NCBI RefSeq assembly: GCF_001680005.1
Contig: NC_033566.1
Location: 1,798,001 to 1,862,000, forward strand
DNA length: 64,000 nt
Source of the DNA: Plasmodium coatneyi
Lineage: Eukaryota > Apicomplexa > Aconoidasida > Haemosporida > Plasmodiidae
Direction of reading: 5' to 3'
In this document: positions 35,421 through 47,553 of the stretch, one piece after another
How positions within the stretch are numbered: the first letter of the stretch is position 1
Layout: every line of letters starts with the position of its first letter
Notes under the pieces: generated by a model
What the model was told of the DNA's origin: nothing
The model's database searches: none
Seen by the model: the letters and a program-made list of their open reading frames with translations, nothing else
Program-made: the position numbers and the translations under genes

Positions 35421-35945
35421 CTTAGAAGGAAAGGAAAAGAAGGAATGGAACAACAACCTTCCTTAGGAGGAAAGAAAGGAAAGGGAACAACCTTCATAAG
35501 GAGGAAAGGAAAGGGACGGAATAACATCTTTCTCCTTCTGGAGAAAGGAGGTAACCTTCCTAGGGGAATGGAACATTATCTTCCCCCAAGGGAGGGAACA
35601 ATAACCTCCACCAAGGGAAAGGAAGGAAGTAACCTTCCTAAGGAAGAAAGGAAGGAAAGGGAACATTACCTTCGTAGAGGGAAATGGAACAACATTCCTA
35701 AAGGGGGGAAAGGGAAGGAGGAGGGAAGGAACAATACCTTCCCTGAATGAAGGAGGGAAGGAAGGGAACAATACCTTCCCCCAAGGGGGAAAGAAGGAAG
35801 TAGCCTTTTGGGGGGAAGGAAAAGGAACAACATCCCTTCTTGGAGAAGGAAATGGAACAACAATACCTTCCCACCAAGGAAGGAACAACATTACCTTCCC
35901 CCCAAAGGGAAGAACCTTACCTTCCCTAAGGGGAAGGAATAATAT
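35380..35945. repeat. Tandem array of CCTTCC...GGAAGG hairpin units
   Basis: About a dozen imperfect units of 35-45 bases. Each has the form gaacaacATTACCTTCC, a short spacer and GGAAGG(AAGG). Each unit can fold on itself because the CCTTCC arm is followed by its complement. It lies in the SICAvar upstream region directly after the conserved block at 34870-35420. Open frames here are composition artefacts. Confidence 0.8.
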
Positions 35946-37475
35946 ATACGTGAAGGGAGGGAGAGTGTTTATTATATATGTGGGAGGGGGTATGCGTGTG
36001 ATCTATAGTGCGTACATACACTTGTGCGCAGATATGGGATATGGCATACCGGTGTAGGGTAAAAATTTTGTACACTTCCCCCCTTCCCCCTTTCCCTTCT
36101 TCCTGACCTTTGGAAGTATATAACAAAATATGGAACACTCCGATTGGTATATGATGATTATGCGTACAATTTTTTACTCACATTCCCCTTCCTAGCAATT
36201 CTATTATAAGCGAATTTAGTTATTGACACTTTCTCCTGAGGATTTGTTCCGGGGAGGTAATAATTCTTAGGGAAATTTTCATTTTTCCCTACTTTTTACG
36301 AACATAATTCTCTTATAGCAATTTTCTAACATCAATTTTTTCTTCTTTTCTTTTACAATAGAGGAAGAAAAAGTTTAAGGAAGGAAAAGATAAGCGAAAT
36401 GTAAAATTTTTAAAGCGGCTATATTAGGTACACTGCACTGTATGAATATATATGGCGTAGAACCTATAGGAGGGTGATATTTTTTTCCCCCTAACACGTA
36501 AGGAATATTTATATTGAGTGAATTTTCCCTCTCTTTTGTTGGTGGTGATAATACAGAGAGAGGGAGAGGGAAAGGGGGATGTTTACAACAATAATATTTA
36601 TTGTGTATTGTCACGCTTTCCTTGATTAATTTTTTTCTTAAGAACTGTATATTTAACAATTCCGTATTAAACAATATTTTTCTGTGACAACATTCTTATG
36701 GTTCTTTTAATATGAATAAGAATAGAGGAAAAAGGAAGGAGATAATTATTATGGGAAAAAACTATAAACAGGGTATAGGAAGCATATAACGCATATATGA
36801 ATGCGTGTCGAAGAATAAGTGCACAACCAATTTTTTTCTTTTTTTCCCTCGGGACATATAAAAAGGGAATAATACAATTATGGACGCACTTTATTTTTTT
36901 CCTTTAATTTTTTTATTTCTATTGAACATAAAAATATTATTTTGTACAGATGAATGTGAACATAAATTAAATTGGAAGAATAATGTATTAAACATTGAAT
37001 AGGAGGATGTAGGATTAATATATGCGTACAACCATAAGGAAGGAAGAGTTCGATTTTGTCATTGTATTGCATTCCCAAAATGTTATTTACATAATTTAAT
37101 GTTAAGTATGGATCAATTTGTTTTAATTTAGAACCCTTTCCCTTGGATTCGTTCAATATCTGCAGTAGTTGAATTAAATAATATGAGTAATGTAAAGTGC
37201 AGTATTATCATGTAAATGTAGTGCTAGGAGTGTTCTATATATTATAAAGTGTTTCTAATATGAATATGTAGCAGGATTAATTTGAGAAAGTAGGAATGTA
37301 AAAGTTCATCCTGCTGTATAAAGACGGAAGGGAAGTAATATAATACAATGTGTGGTGTATAATCATGTATAACAGGATTATACAATAGTAAACTTGTCTA
37401 ATTATATAATATGAAGAATGTATTATAGGTAAAAATAAATACGAAGATAAGGAATAATCCTGTAGGAATAATAAA
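35946..37475. promoter_or_regulatory. Proximal upstream region of the SICAvar at 37476
   Basis: AT-rich DNA with no coding content I can support. The last 300 bases (37180-37475) lead to the start codon in ataataaaatggacg and probably contain the 5' UTR. Confidence 0.45.
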
Positions 37476-40400
37476 ATGGACGTAGATTTCAAGAAATTGA
37501 AAGAAGAATGGAGAGATGCAAATGGTTATGGTAAAAAGGAAGGGGAGGTATGATACTAAACTGACAGATGCCTAAGAGAGGGGAGTTAAGCGTAACATAG
37601 GAGTATGTTCATGTTCATTTCTCTTATGAATAATTTTGAATTATGCTTTGTACAGGAATCATATGACGATGTATTATTTCCATTTATAGGAACTGTTGTT
37701 AAAGGAAATAAAAAAATGGATTGAGGGAATGGACGATAAAGTAGAGGACGATGAAATGAATGTTGCAGGGGTAGGATGCCAAGACATTAAAATAAATGGG
37801 AAAGAAGCAACCGAAGAAGAAAGGAAGTGGTGCGCGCTCATAGTAGCAAAATTATTGAAAATAAGGGGAAAGATGAAGGATGAGCTTCATGATAACTCGG
37901 TGAATGTAAAAATGGCAGAATATATTGAGTGCGCCATAAGGCAAGTGTGGATAGTAGTATACGGAAGAATATATTGTAATGCTCTAGAACTTATGAAACA
38001 TGCTTTTAGTGTAATAGACGACTTCTGTAGACAAGTGTCCCCGAAGAAAGAATGTAGTAAATGTGAATATGATCGAATTGTAGGTGCGTTCGTGAATAGT
38101 ATGAACATTCGACATCTAATTATAAATAAGATGAAAGGGAATGGTGGAATATCTGAGGAAATGTATAGCATGGTACCTAAAAATTCGTGTAACAGAAGCA
38201 AAGGGGAGGGGAGTAATACACAAGGTATAAGTAAGAGGGAAGAGCGGGAAAAAAAAATCACCACAGGGCAGTATAAATTCATATCGAACTTACTATTAAA
38301 ATGGATAAAGGCAAAGGGTATAACGGAGTTGGACAAAATTGGGGTAGATGAATTTTAAATACCAAAGAAAATGTAGAATAGTAATGTGGGAGGAATTTAA
38401 TAAAAAACAATCCACAGTATAGTGTAAACGTGGGAAATGTATACATATATATTTTCACGGCAATTTACTTTGTAGGAAAAAATATGGCAAGAATTAGATG
38501 AAATATTCAAGGATATGATGAAAAATATAGGGGAGGATGCGTATGAAGAGAAGTTGTTGTGTGCATATGAGGATGATAATGAGAAGCAAGTACTAGGGGA
38601 GAATAAGGAGAAGGAATTGTGCAAAATATTGATCAGAATGTTTAACTGGATAAATGGATTAGAGCAGAAATGGGATGATACCTTAAGATGGACTTGGAAA
38701 CCGAAAGAATGGAAAAATGAAAATGAGAAGGAGTTGCAAGCTTATCTTCGCTGTCTTATAGGAAGAGTAACTATGATGAGAATGTTAGGCAAACATTGCG
38801 ACTTGGACAAAGTAGCAGAACTTGTTTATGGGGCAGCACAGGGTATGAGAGGAATGTACGGAATTGATGATGCGAGCGGAATATGTGAAGAAGTAGATAA
38901 TGAAAGTATAGGAATGGGCGGAAGATTAATATGGAAGGAATTGGACCAATGGTTAAATCAATATGAGAGGAAGAAGGACGTTGGGTACCGGGAAGTGAAG
39001 GCAGGAAGTAGTGCACTACACCACATAAAGCAGGCAGGCGAAACAAATTGCCCACCAGGGGAAAAAGGGAAGAAAAAGGAAGATAGCTCAAATACATTAG
39101 AATTCTTAGGAATAAATGGTGTGGATAAGGACCCAAGCATAAAGGAAGATACTAAAACTTGGGAGAAGAAGGCTTTGGAGGAAGCATGGAAGGAAGCGAA
39201 GAGAGTGAACGACGCTGATGAACTTATGGGAAAAATGAAGGGCCTAGAGGAAAAATTGGAGGAGCAGTATGGGGAATCTGCAAAAAAAGCTAAGATAGTG
39301 CAGGACGCTGCACAACCACAGGGTAGGGTCGATAGTATTGCGGGGGATGATGTTGTTCTACCCTTACCATCACCCCCCAACCCTGGCCACCCCGGAACGG
39401 TTAGTGGAGGGGAGGCAGGAGGGGGGAAATCTATATCAAGTGAAGCACCAAATCAGGAGGGTTCATCCTCCAGCGGTGGCAGTAGGGCACCCGCTCCGGT
39501 GAAGACACCTCAGCAGGAAGATTCAGGTAATGCATCGAGCAAAGGTAAGAACATACATTCCACAGAATCATCATGCCTTAAAGGGGACAGGATTCCTTCC
39601 TGCGACGACAACAGTATGTACGTAACGCGCACTGATAAGGACGAAGAGGAAAATAATTATATTAGGGGGAATAATGGTATATCACACGTCACTATTATTA
39701 AATCTACCCCTACTATCATTGCAGGTCCTGAAGTGAAAGATATTGTAGAGAAAGATGAGAAGAAAGAGAAGAACAGTGTTGCTGAGACTACTACGGTAGA
39801 TAGGGACACCCAAACTCCAAGCACAGGAACAGACACCCAAACTCCATCCATATCTGTAGATCCATCTCAAGATCCAAGTAATAATCGGAAAAAGTGCATT
39901 CCACAGAATGTATACACTATGGTGCACTGAACACCATATGTCATACTGTCAGTCTTAACTATATGGAAACAACACTCTCACCTTTTCATTCACTTTTCAG
40001 GTGCAAGCAGTACTCAAGGTAGTCAAGGTAGCAGTAGTAATAGTCAAGGTGGTCCAGGTGGGGGTGGCCTAGGTCCACGGGACAGTAATACTACTCCGAG
40101 TCCAACTTTATCAGGAACTGGAAAGGGGGGTAAAGCTCCGTCAAAAGCACCCAGGGTTGTAGAAGGAAGGAAGGTAAAATACGAAGGGATGGTCAACCCT
40201 TCCGCCCTCCTTACCCCATACCTTCCTTTGGCTCCTGTGTTCCTTGGTATGTCTCTTATGAGTTATCTCCTTTGGAAGGTAAAAAAGAAGAAAAGAATAA
40301 AAAAAAAACAAAGGGAAAAAAAAAAGAAAAGAAAGGAAAGAAAGGAAAAAAAATTAAGGTGAATGAGTAAAGGAGTGTAAGGTTTCGTACTTTAGGGGGT

Positions 40401-41255
40401 GTATATATAGGATTTCGCATTTTAGGGGTGTGTATGTGTAGGACGATTTCGCATTTAGGGTGTGTGTAGGATTTCGCAATTTAGGGGTGTATATAGGATT
40501 TTGCAATTTAGGGGTGTGTATAGGATTTCGCAATTTAGGGGTGTATATAGGATTTCGCAATTTAGGGATGTATATAGGATTTCGTAATTTAGGGGTGTAT
40601 ATAGGATTTCGCATTTTAGGGTGTACGTGCAGGATTTAGCATTTTAGGGGTGAAGAGTGTCACATTTAGGGATGTGTGTAGGATTTCGCATGTTAGGGAG
40701 CGTGTAGGATTTCGCACATAGATTAAAAGTAGTACTTATTGTTCTTAAAAATAACACACTCGCCCCTCTTAAAAAAACCTTTTCTCCTTTTTTTTTTCTT
40801 AGTATTTTTTCCTTCGTAAAAAAAGAAAACGTTACAGAAGAACTCATCAAGTATCTGGTCCTCCTTTAGAAGAACAAGTCGTTGATCATGTGGACAACCA
40901 GGATGATGATCCACATGAATATACCTTAGTAAAAGGACGCAGACAACCAAGATCTGTTCAAACAGGAAGAACGAAGAGGCCAAAAAAACGTCCTGCTCAT
41001 CGCCGTCCTGGTCGTCGTGCTGTCGGTCACCGCATGATTATTGATATTCATTTAGAAATCTTAGACGAATGTCAAAAAGGGGACACCAAACTGTTTCAAG
41101 AAGACTTTTTTGAAATTTTGGTTCAAGAATTTATGGGATGTGAGTTCATAAAAAAGGAAGAAGTTCCTAAGGACGATCTTCCTAAGGAAGAGGTTCCAAG
41201 TTCAGATTCCGGGTTTAGGGAGGAAGACTTTCTTCCTCAGGAAGATGTTGCTTAA
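37476..41255 (+). CDS. SICAvar: Short SICAvar (schizont-infected cell agglutination variant antigen), six exons
   Basis: Exon 1: 37476-37547 (MDVDFKKLKEEWRDANGYG..). Exon 2: 37690-38343, Cys-rich (ECAIRQVW, KECSKCEYD). Exon 3: 38476-39544, starting EKIWQELDEIFKDMM, with a second Cys-containing domain and a Pro/Gly/Ser linker. Exon 4: 39725-39877. Exon 5: 40001-40278, Gly/Ser linker plus TM (LPLAPVFLGMSLMSYLLWK). Exon 6: 40803-41255, cytoplasmic domain. The tail has the SICA hallmarks RYRRTHQV, EEQVVDHVD, HRMIIDIHLEILDECQKGD and FFEILVQEFMG. It gives about 892 residues in frame throughout. Full-size SICA proteins usually have many more Cys-rich exons, so this is a short form. The extreme C-terminus is clipped: a further VPSSDSGF-type unit follows the stop out of frame. 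Confidence 0.9.
40370..40730. repeat. TTTAGGG-containing repeat in the last SICAvar intron
   Basis: About twelve degenerate units of roughly 25-30 bases, each with ggatttcgcattttaggg(g)tgt, fill the intron between the TM exon and the tail exon. Every unit carries TTTAGGG or a close variant, the Plasmodium telomere heptad, oriented with the G-rich strand as the coding strand. Confidence 0.88.
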
Positions 41256-41896
41256 GGAACAGGTTACAAGTTCAGATTCCGGGTTTTAGGGTGTAGTAAA
41301 TACCTTTTTTCTTTTTTTTTTTCGTTTTGTAATTAAATTGTTTACGTATATGTGTACCTGATATATGTGGGAGTGAAAAAAATTTTTTACACTTCATTTT
41401 GGGTTGTTTGGGATAATTTTTTTTTGTTGTACATTAAAAAAAATGCTTATTCATTTTTTTATAAAAATTTTGACTTCATAATATATTTTTTGTTTTTTTT
41501 TAAAATACATGAATATTTCTTAAATGAGGTGAGCACCTTTTTCCGCATCCGCGTTGGGAGTATTCTTCCCCTTATGTGCTTACTCAAACTTAGAAATGAA
41601 AAGGAAAGAGAAGGAATGAAATGTGAAGAAAAGAAGGAAGGAAAATTCTAAGGTGTAAGGAAGGAGGGGTCTAATGAGTAGGGAAGGAAGGGTCTAAGGA
41701 AGGAAGCAAAGAAAGAAAAAAGGAAGGAAGGAAGGAAAGAAGGAAAGGGAAAGAAAGGAAAAAGGAAGGAAAAGTGTCATTTTTCTTCTTTCCTTACACT
41801 GTATATAAACTGTGAGCGTTAATTTATGCGTCCGCCCTCTTGAGGGAGGGGGCACATACTCATTCAACATTCCAATGTGTTCTACATAGAATGGTG
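41256..41896. repeat. SICAvar 3' flank with GGAAGG purine tract
   Basis: 41256-41290 is a decayed extra copy of the SSDSGF-encoding unit. 41300-41560 is AT-rich. 41590-41780 is purine-rich with ggtctaagga/ggaagg units of the class also seen at 340-530 and 51955-52190. Confidence 0.7.
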
Positions 41897-44325
41897 TTAC
41901 ATGCGACTGTAACCTATATTGTTCCGGTGATGATGACCTGGTGTATTATTTGTTCTTTTCCTCGTAGCTTGCCTTGTGTACGTAGCAGGACGTAATGCAT
42001 TGGGATCAAACGTGGAACTTGTTTCCAAACTTGTTGTGAAGTCCACTGTTGAAGTTTCTGTTAATTCTTCAAATTCTTGTTGTCGGTTTGATCTTCTCTT
42101 TCTCGTCTTGCTTCTTCCTCCTCCATTTCCAGAAGTGTGGTTACCGAACCAAGAAGACCATGGTTTATACTGAAGGGAAGGAGTGGAACGAAGGTTGCTT
42201 GGTAGGTGGGTTGTTGGGGGTGGTGGTAGGTGGGTTGTTAGGTGGTAGGGTGGTAGGTGGGTTGTTAGGGATGGTTGGTGGTAGATGGGTTATTAGGGAT
42301 GGTTGGTGGTAGATGGGTTATTAGGGATGGTTGGTGGTAGATGGGTTATTAGGGATGGTTGGTGGTAGATGGGTTGTTAGGGATGGTTGGTGGTAGGAAG
42401 GTTGTTAGGGATGGTTGGTGGTAGGAAGGTTGTGTTAGGTGGGTGTTATACACCCGAATATGATGTCGTTTGTTCTGTTCTACATTTGTCTTTTTATATG
42501 GAAATAGTGTGTCTACGCATTATATTATTCACTTTTATAATGTGGTAAATGTAATTGTACACTTACCTTATATATGAGGACAGGGGCACCTATGGTTGCT
42601 AAGGTGCCAAAGATGGAAGAAAGGGAAGACGTTGTTGTGGCGGAACGAACGGCTTCTGGGAGGGTCTGTGTTATTAGTTTTTCCTTCTCTTTTTGGAGCT
42701 TAGCAGTAGCACAATATATTGCATAGTTATCATTATAGTCTTTACAATATTGCTTACTGCTATGATCAACCGCGCCCTCTTTGCACTTGTCCTTCATAGC
42801 TGTACATGCTGAAACAACTGTTGTCCAATAGTTGGACCACTTTTTCGCACAGGTGACACCACTGTACGTACTTAGTAAACCCGGTAATTTCTTATAATCG
42901 CGGTAATATTCGAATATTGTTTTCATTGTATCGAAAATTGCTTTGTCCGTAAGATCTTCATATTTAAATTCACATTTATTTCCATTACTGCAGGAAGAGG
43001 ATTCTTCCAGCTTAGGGTAAATTTCCTTCAGAAGTTCTGACAATTGTTTACCATTTAAATCGTTCCAGTATTTCTGTCCAAACCAATAATAAAAGAAGCG
43101 GCAGGGGGAATCCCCGTAATCCTGTTTCCCATTCTGATGACATGCGTATAAGTAGGCGTGATCGATTTTTGCGGCGTCCTCAATAATTTTTGTACATTCC
43201 GAACAGGTAGTCCGTAATTGGTTCTTCAAATTTGTAGCATCCCCTCCGCTGTGGACCCCTGTTTCATTCTTGAAATTTGAATAGAAGTCGTTCTGTACGA
43301 TTAACGTATCAGTAATTGATACTGATGAACACGTCTGGGAGGGGGGGGTGTTATGTGTGGAACATAAATGTGCATGTATATATATACATATATATGTACA
43401 TATACATGTAGGTCTATATATATATGCACATATGGTTGCATACCCCATATAATCACTGATAGGGTAAGGAGGGAAGGGAAAAGATTCCTTCTTCACTTCC
43501 TCCTCCTTAGACCCCTCCTCATTCAGCACCCTAACAAACTTCCTACTTTCAACCCTAACAATCGACCTACCATCCTAACACCCCCAAGTGCACCATCGTG
43601 CACATTTCCCTAAGCATACTTTTTTTTCTTTTTTTTTTTCTTTTTCTTCTATTCTATATGCCTTTTTATTTTTTTTCTTCTTTAAAAATAAAATAAGCAA
43701 CCTTCCCCTTCCACCCTAACACCCCTATGTGCACCTCCCTGTGCACTTACACTAAGCATACATTCATCCCTAACAACGATTGTTCCATCAACCACCCAAA
43801 TAACAACTTCCTTCCTTTCACCCCTAACACTCCTCCTTAGGTGCACCCCTCTGCACACTTCCCTCTAAGCACACTTCCTTCCACCTACCACCCCTAACGA
43901 CCTTCCTTCCACCTACCACCCCCAACAACCTTCATACCACCCTACCAGCTTTAACAACCTTTCCTTCCATCCTACCACCTAACAACCCACCTACCACCCT
44001 ACCAGCTTTAACAACCTTTCCTTCCATCCTACCACCTAACAACCCACCTACCACCCTACCAGCTTTAACAACCTTTCCTTCCATCCTACCACCTAACAAC
44101 CCACCTACCACCCTACCACCTAACAACCCACCTACCTTCCTACCACCTAACAACCCATCTACCACCAAACTAACAATCAGTCCTTCCTTCCACCCTACCA
44201 CCCCTAACAACCTTCCTACCACCAACCACCCCTAACACAACGTTTCTTCCACTTTTCCTCAATCCCCTAAAATTTTTTCTTACCGGTGGTGGTGCTGCTG
44301 GTGCTACTGGTGCGGTTTCTGACAT
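41897..44325 (-). CDS. KIR variant antigen, three exons, repeat-filled introns
   Basis: Exon 1 (44284-44325) encodes MSETAPVAPAAPPP, an unusually Ala/Pro-rich leader. Exon 2 (42567-43334) starts TCSSVSITDTLIVQNDFYS after a CCCTCCCAG acceptor. The Cys-rich ectodomain contains CRFFYYWFGQKY, and a helical Lys/Glu stretch leads to a TM (SSIFGTLATIGAPVLIYK). Exon 3 (41897-42169) is the tail, YKPWSSWFGNHTSGNGGG to NIGYSRM. The total is about 360 residues. TTSSLSSIFGTL is shared with the KIR at 580, and the tail with the KIR at 31503. Intron 1 carries G-rich and intron 2 C-rich repeats on the coding strand. The usual LPS motif is replaced by LIV. Confidence 0.9.
42180..42440. repeat. GTTAGGG-like repeat in the KIR TM-tail intron
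   Basis: About four clean copies of a 28-base unit (gggatggttggtggtagatgggttatta) at 42270-42390, flanked by related units. The G-rich strand is plus; the gene is minus. Confidence 0.88.
43540..44270. repeat. C-rich repeat tract in KIR intron 1
   Basis: ccctaacaacctt and cctaccacccc units, including three copies of a 57-base unit at about 43945-44115 (contains ccagctttaacaacctttcc). On the KIR coding strand this tract is G-rich, opposite to the tract at 42180-42440. Confidence 0.88.
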
Positions 44326-47300
44326 GGTTTACATATGTGCAGAGATGTATATATTTCTTCTTCTGCATAGGTATAATGAACTTTCTTTTTCAAAGTTTAT
44401 TCATGCATTCAGAGAATAAAAGTATAAAGATTATACTTGTTTGTTTTGTTTTATGATGATTCTAGGATGATGATGATTGGTAAGTGTATGAAATTTTTAC
44501 TTTTTTCCCTTAATAATATATACTTTGTTTAATTTTTAAATAGCGATAATACACAAGTATGTATTAAATTGTTATATGAATAATTTAAGCAAGTTCAAAA
44601 AGGGGAACTAGGCAGGAAATATTAACAAATACAGAAGGGAAGAAAATTTTTTTTAATTTGTATGATATATATTCCTCCTTTCATTCCACATATATATATA
44701 TTACCCTTATTATATATTACTTTATTATACACATGTACATGTACATTGGAGTATTACATGTACATGTAGAGCATTATATTATTATTATTATTTATATCGC
44801 TCCTTTTTTTATTGCATATATAGAAGTAATTATAATTTTCCCCCGACAGAAATGTTAAGAAGGCATTATTAATTTACATATTATTGGTATTGAAATGGGT
44901 TATTAAAAAATTTTGAACACATACGGTGCAGTTTATACGAGTATAGAACGCTTCTCTCTCTTTCAGGGTGTGCATATATACTTATCCATATTTAGTGGAA
45001 AGAATGTGAATTTAAAAAGAATAAGGAGAAGGGAAATATAACGTGAAGGGTTAAATTACATTCGTTATACCATATAGAACAGGAAAAAAAAAAATATATA
45101 TATGTATTTCCGTCATAAGAATAATCCTTGTATCATATGCCCCCCCCCATTCCTTCTTACTTATTGTCGCCTAATAATAGTAATTGTTCTTTCTTCCCCT
45201 ATTTATTGTTCTTTTTTTTTCTTTTTCAGATAAGTATATTGTGCATAACTTACACAACATGTAGAGGATGAGATACACATGTTGTGTGCCATTTTGAGTT
45301 ACACTCTTCCACTCTTCCTCATTCCTTCTTAAGTTCCTTCCTAAGTGTATATTGTGAATTATACACTGACGCGCCCTTTTTTTTCCCTTTTACTATTTTG
45401 TCCATAGGAATGCATAGGAATGCATAGGAATTCCAAACGAGGCGAGGGGCTTAAGGGCATACACTCTTTTTATTTAGTACATATTATATATATAGAAGGT
45501 TCTATACATTAAAGGAATTTTGGGAAGGTTGACAGTTCCATTTTGCACAAATACTATGTTTCAACACATGGATGATTACATATATGGATGTGATTATGCA
45601 TATGCGTCACTTTTCCAACATGCACATTACTAATATTGAATGTAATAAAGGGGTTACTAATAATACCACGGGGAAAAAATATAATGGGAGCAATGTTCTG
45701 TTCGCACATTATTTCTTTATGACGATGTATGGGATAACACAGGTCACATGTGAAGTACACATGGGGGGCAAATAAGGAATACAATGATTCCATATATATT
45801 ATAATCATTTCCCATGGGAAGTGTACATGTAGAACTATAGTAATTATTCTTACTTATATGTACGAAATAATTGCGACATTGCCCTATATTATTAATTGTC
45901 GTATTTTACACTATAATACTCTCCTAATATAAGTATACTATTCCAGATTGGGACCAATGTGTCCACCATAGGAGAAGGGTCACCTCCTTCCACATCCTCC
46001 TGGAGGACGATGATGGTTGTGCACATTACTTAGAAGTATGGGGTTACACTGTTGAAGGGGGTGCACACTATATAAAAAGAAGATCCCCTTGTGTAGAATG
46101 AATGGCAGTATTTTTGTACTGCATAAGTGTTAACTGAGCAATGCAGATCCCTTCCTGTGTGTGTAGTACTATCCTCTCCTTCCCTTCCTGGGGGCTGCTC
46201 CCCCCTTTCCGGGGGGAGGTGGAAAACACTCATGAGTAATAAATAAGAGTGTGCAAAGAGAAAAACTACATACAGCACCCCCCCCCTTTTTATTAGGGGC
46301 ACATTTATGGTGCACATAATATAAATTCATATTGTGCAGCTCCCCTATGTTCCACATACTATACATACGAACACATTCTTTAAGGGATTCATACTATGTG
46401 TACATAGTACCTCCTTCATATAGAATACTGCACATATTCCCCATAATGGAGGGGAGAACCCTTATGGACAGGGAACCACCACGGTAGACCATATCAACGA
46501 ATACATTATGTCATTCTTCGAAATTCATTCCTTCAAAATTAAAGAATACTTGTATGTGGAGGGAGAATATTTCCCTTCATTACTCTTTAAATTAAAAAGT
46601 AGATAATGGGACGCTTATTTATTACATGGGAGTACAAGGGCCATGGATGAGTTGAATATGTGGAACCTCCTTCCTATATATATGTGAATATGGGGGCCCC
46701 TCTCCCCTTCTTATATATGTGAATATGGGACCACCACCACCCTTTTCCTCTTTATGTAGGAGAATATATGGGACCCCCGTACATTGCACTAATCACCTGC
46801 TAAATAGTCCATATTAGTTATGTCATAGCAGCGTGTGTGTGCAGGTGTGTGTGGGGGGTGGGTATTGGGAAGTTCATTATTTTCTTCCATGGTGTGTATA
46901 CAACACATTATTTTCTATTCCATGTGCTTAATTCTTTTTCTTCCCCACATGAAATATTCTGTAACGAATTCCTTTCTATACACAATAACGTATAATAATA
47001 ATGCAGGGGCACATATTATAATTATGTACATAAAAATAAAAGCAGTTCTGTGTAATTTAACAGTACAGAATGTAAAACTGGAATCATAATATAAAAGTAC
47101 TCTGATCACCATGTATTTCTATTCATATTTCTTACATTGCTACTACATCACATACATTTCATGCAGAAAAAAGGAAAAAGAGGGAAAAAGTACTCTGTAC
47201 ATATACAAACTGTACTATGTGCATGTCAACAACTTCTTAATAATTTTTTATAAAGAACAATAAAACATAAAATGAATAGCACATACTGAAATGTTCATTC

Positions 47301-47553
47301 AAGAGGGAAAATTCCGCCCTCCCCCCGCTGCTCTCTTTTTTTTTTTTGTATAATAATTGTAAGGGGGAAAGTAAAGGTTAAAAAAATAATATAATAATAA
47401 TATAAAATTCCGCATAATAGAGTACTTTCCAATATTACATTAATATTCCTATTCGGAATGTATAAATACATAGGAGCAGCAACAGCAACACAACAACTTC
47501 TAACATATAAATTCAAATTACATACATACACAACAAATGTATATAAGGAAACA
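44326..47553. other. Long intergenic region between divergent KIR genes
   Basis: 44860-44985 holds the KIR upstream block for the gene at 41897. 46196-46216 contains a GC hairpin (ctcccccc, short loop, ggggggag). 46670-46790 has repeated tatatatgtgaatatggg(a/g)cc units. 47270-47320 resembles the region upstream of the KIR at 50570. No coding gene was found. Its layout mirrors the 27.7-31.5 kb interval. Confidence 0.55.

Noticed and set aside
35226..35891. Minus-strand frames in the SICAvar upstream block, similar in part to a frame at 58918-59121
   Set aside because: The protein similarity follows from nucleotide similarity of the two flank blocks; the frames shift relative to one another, so coding is not favoured.
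37887..39380. Minus-strand frames of 120-150 codons
   Set aside because: Antisense to SICAvar exons 2 and 3, which carry the real domains.
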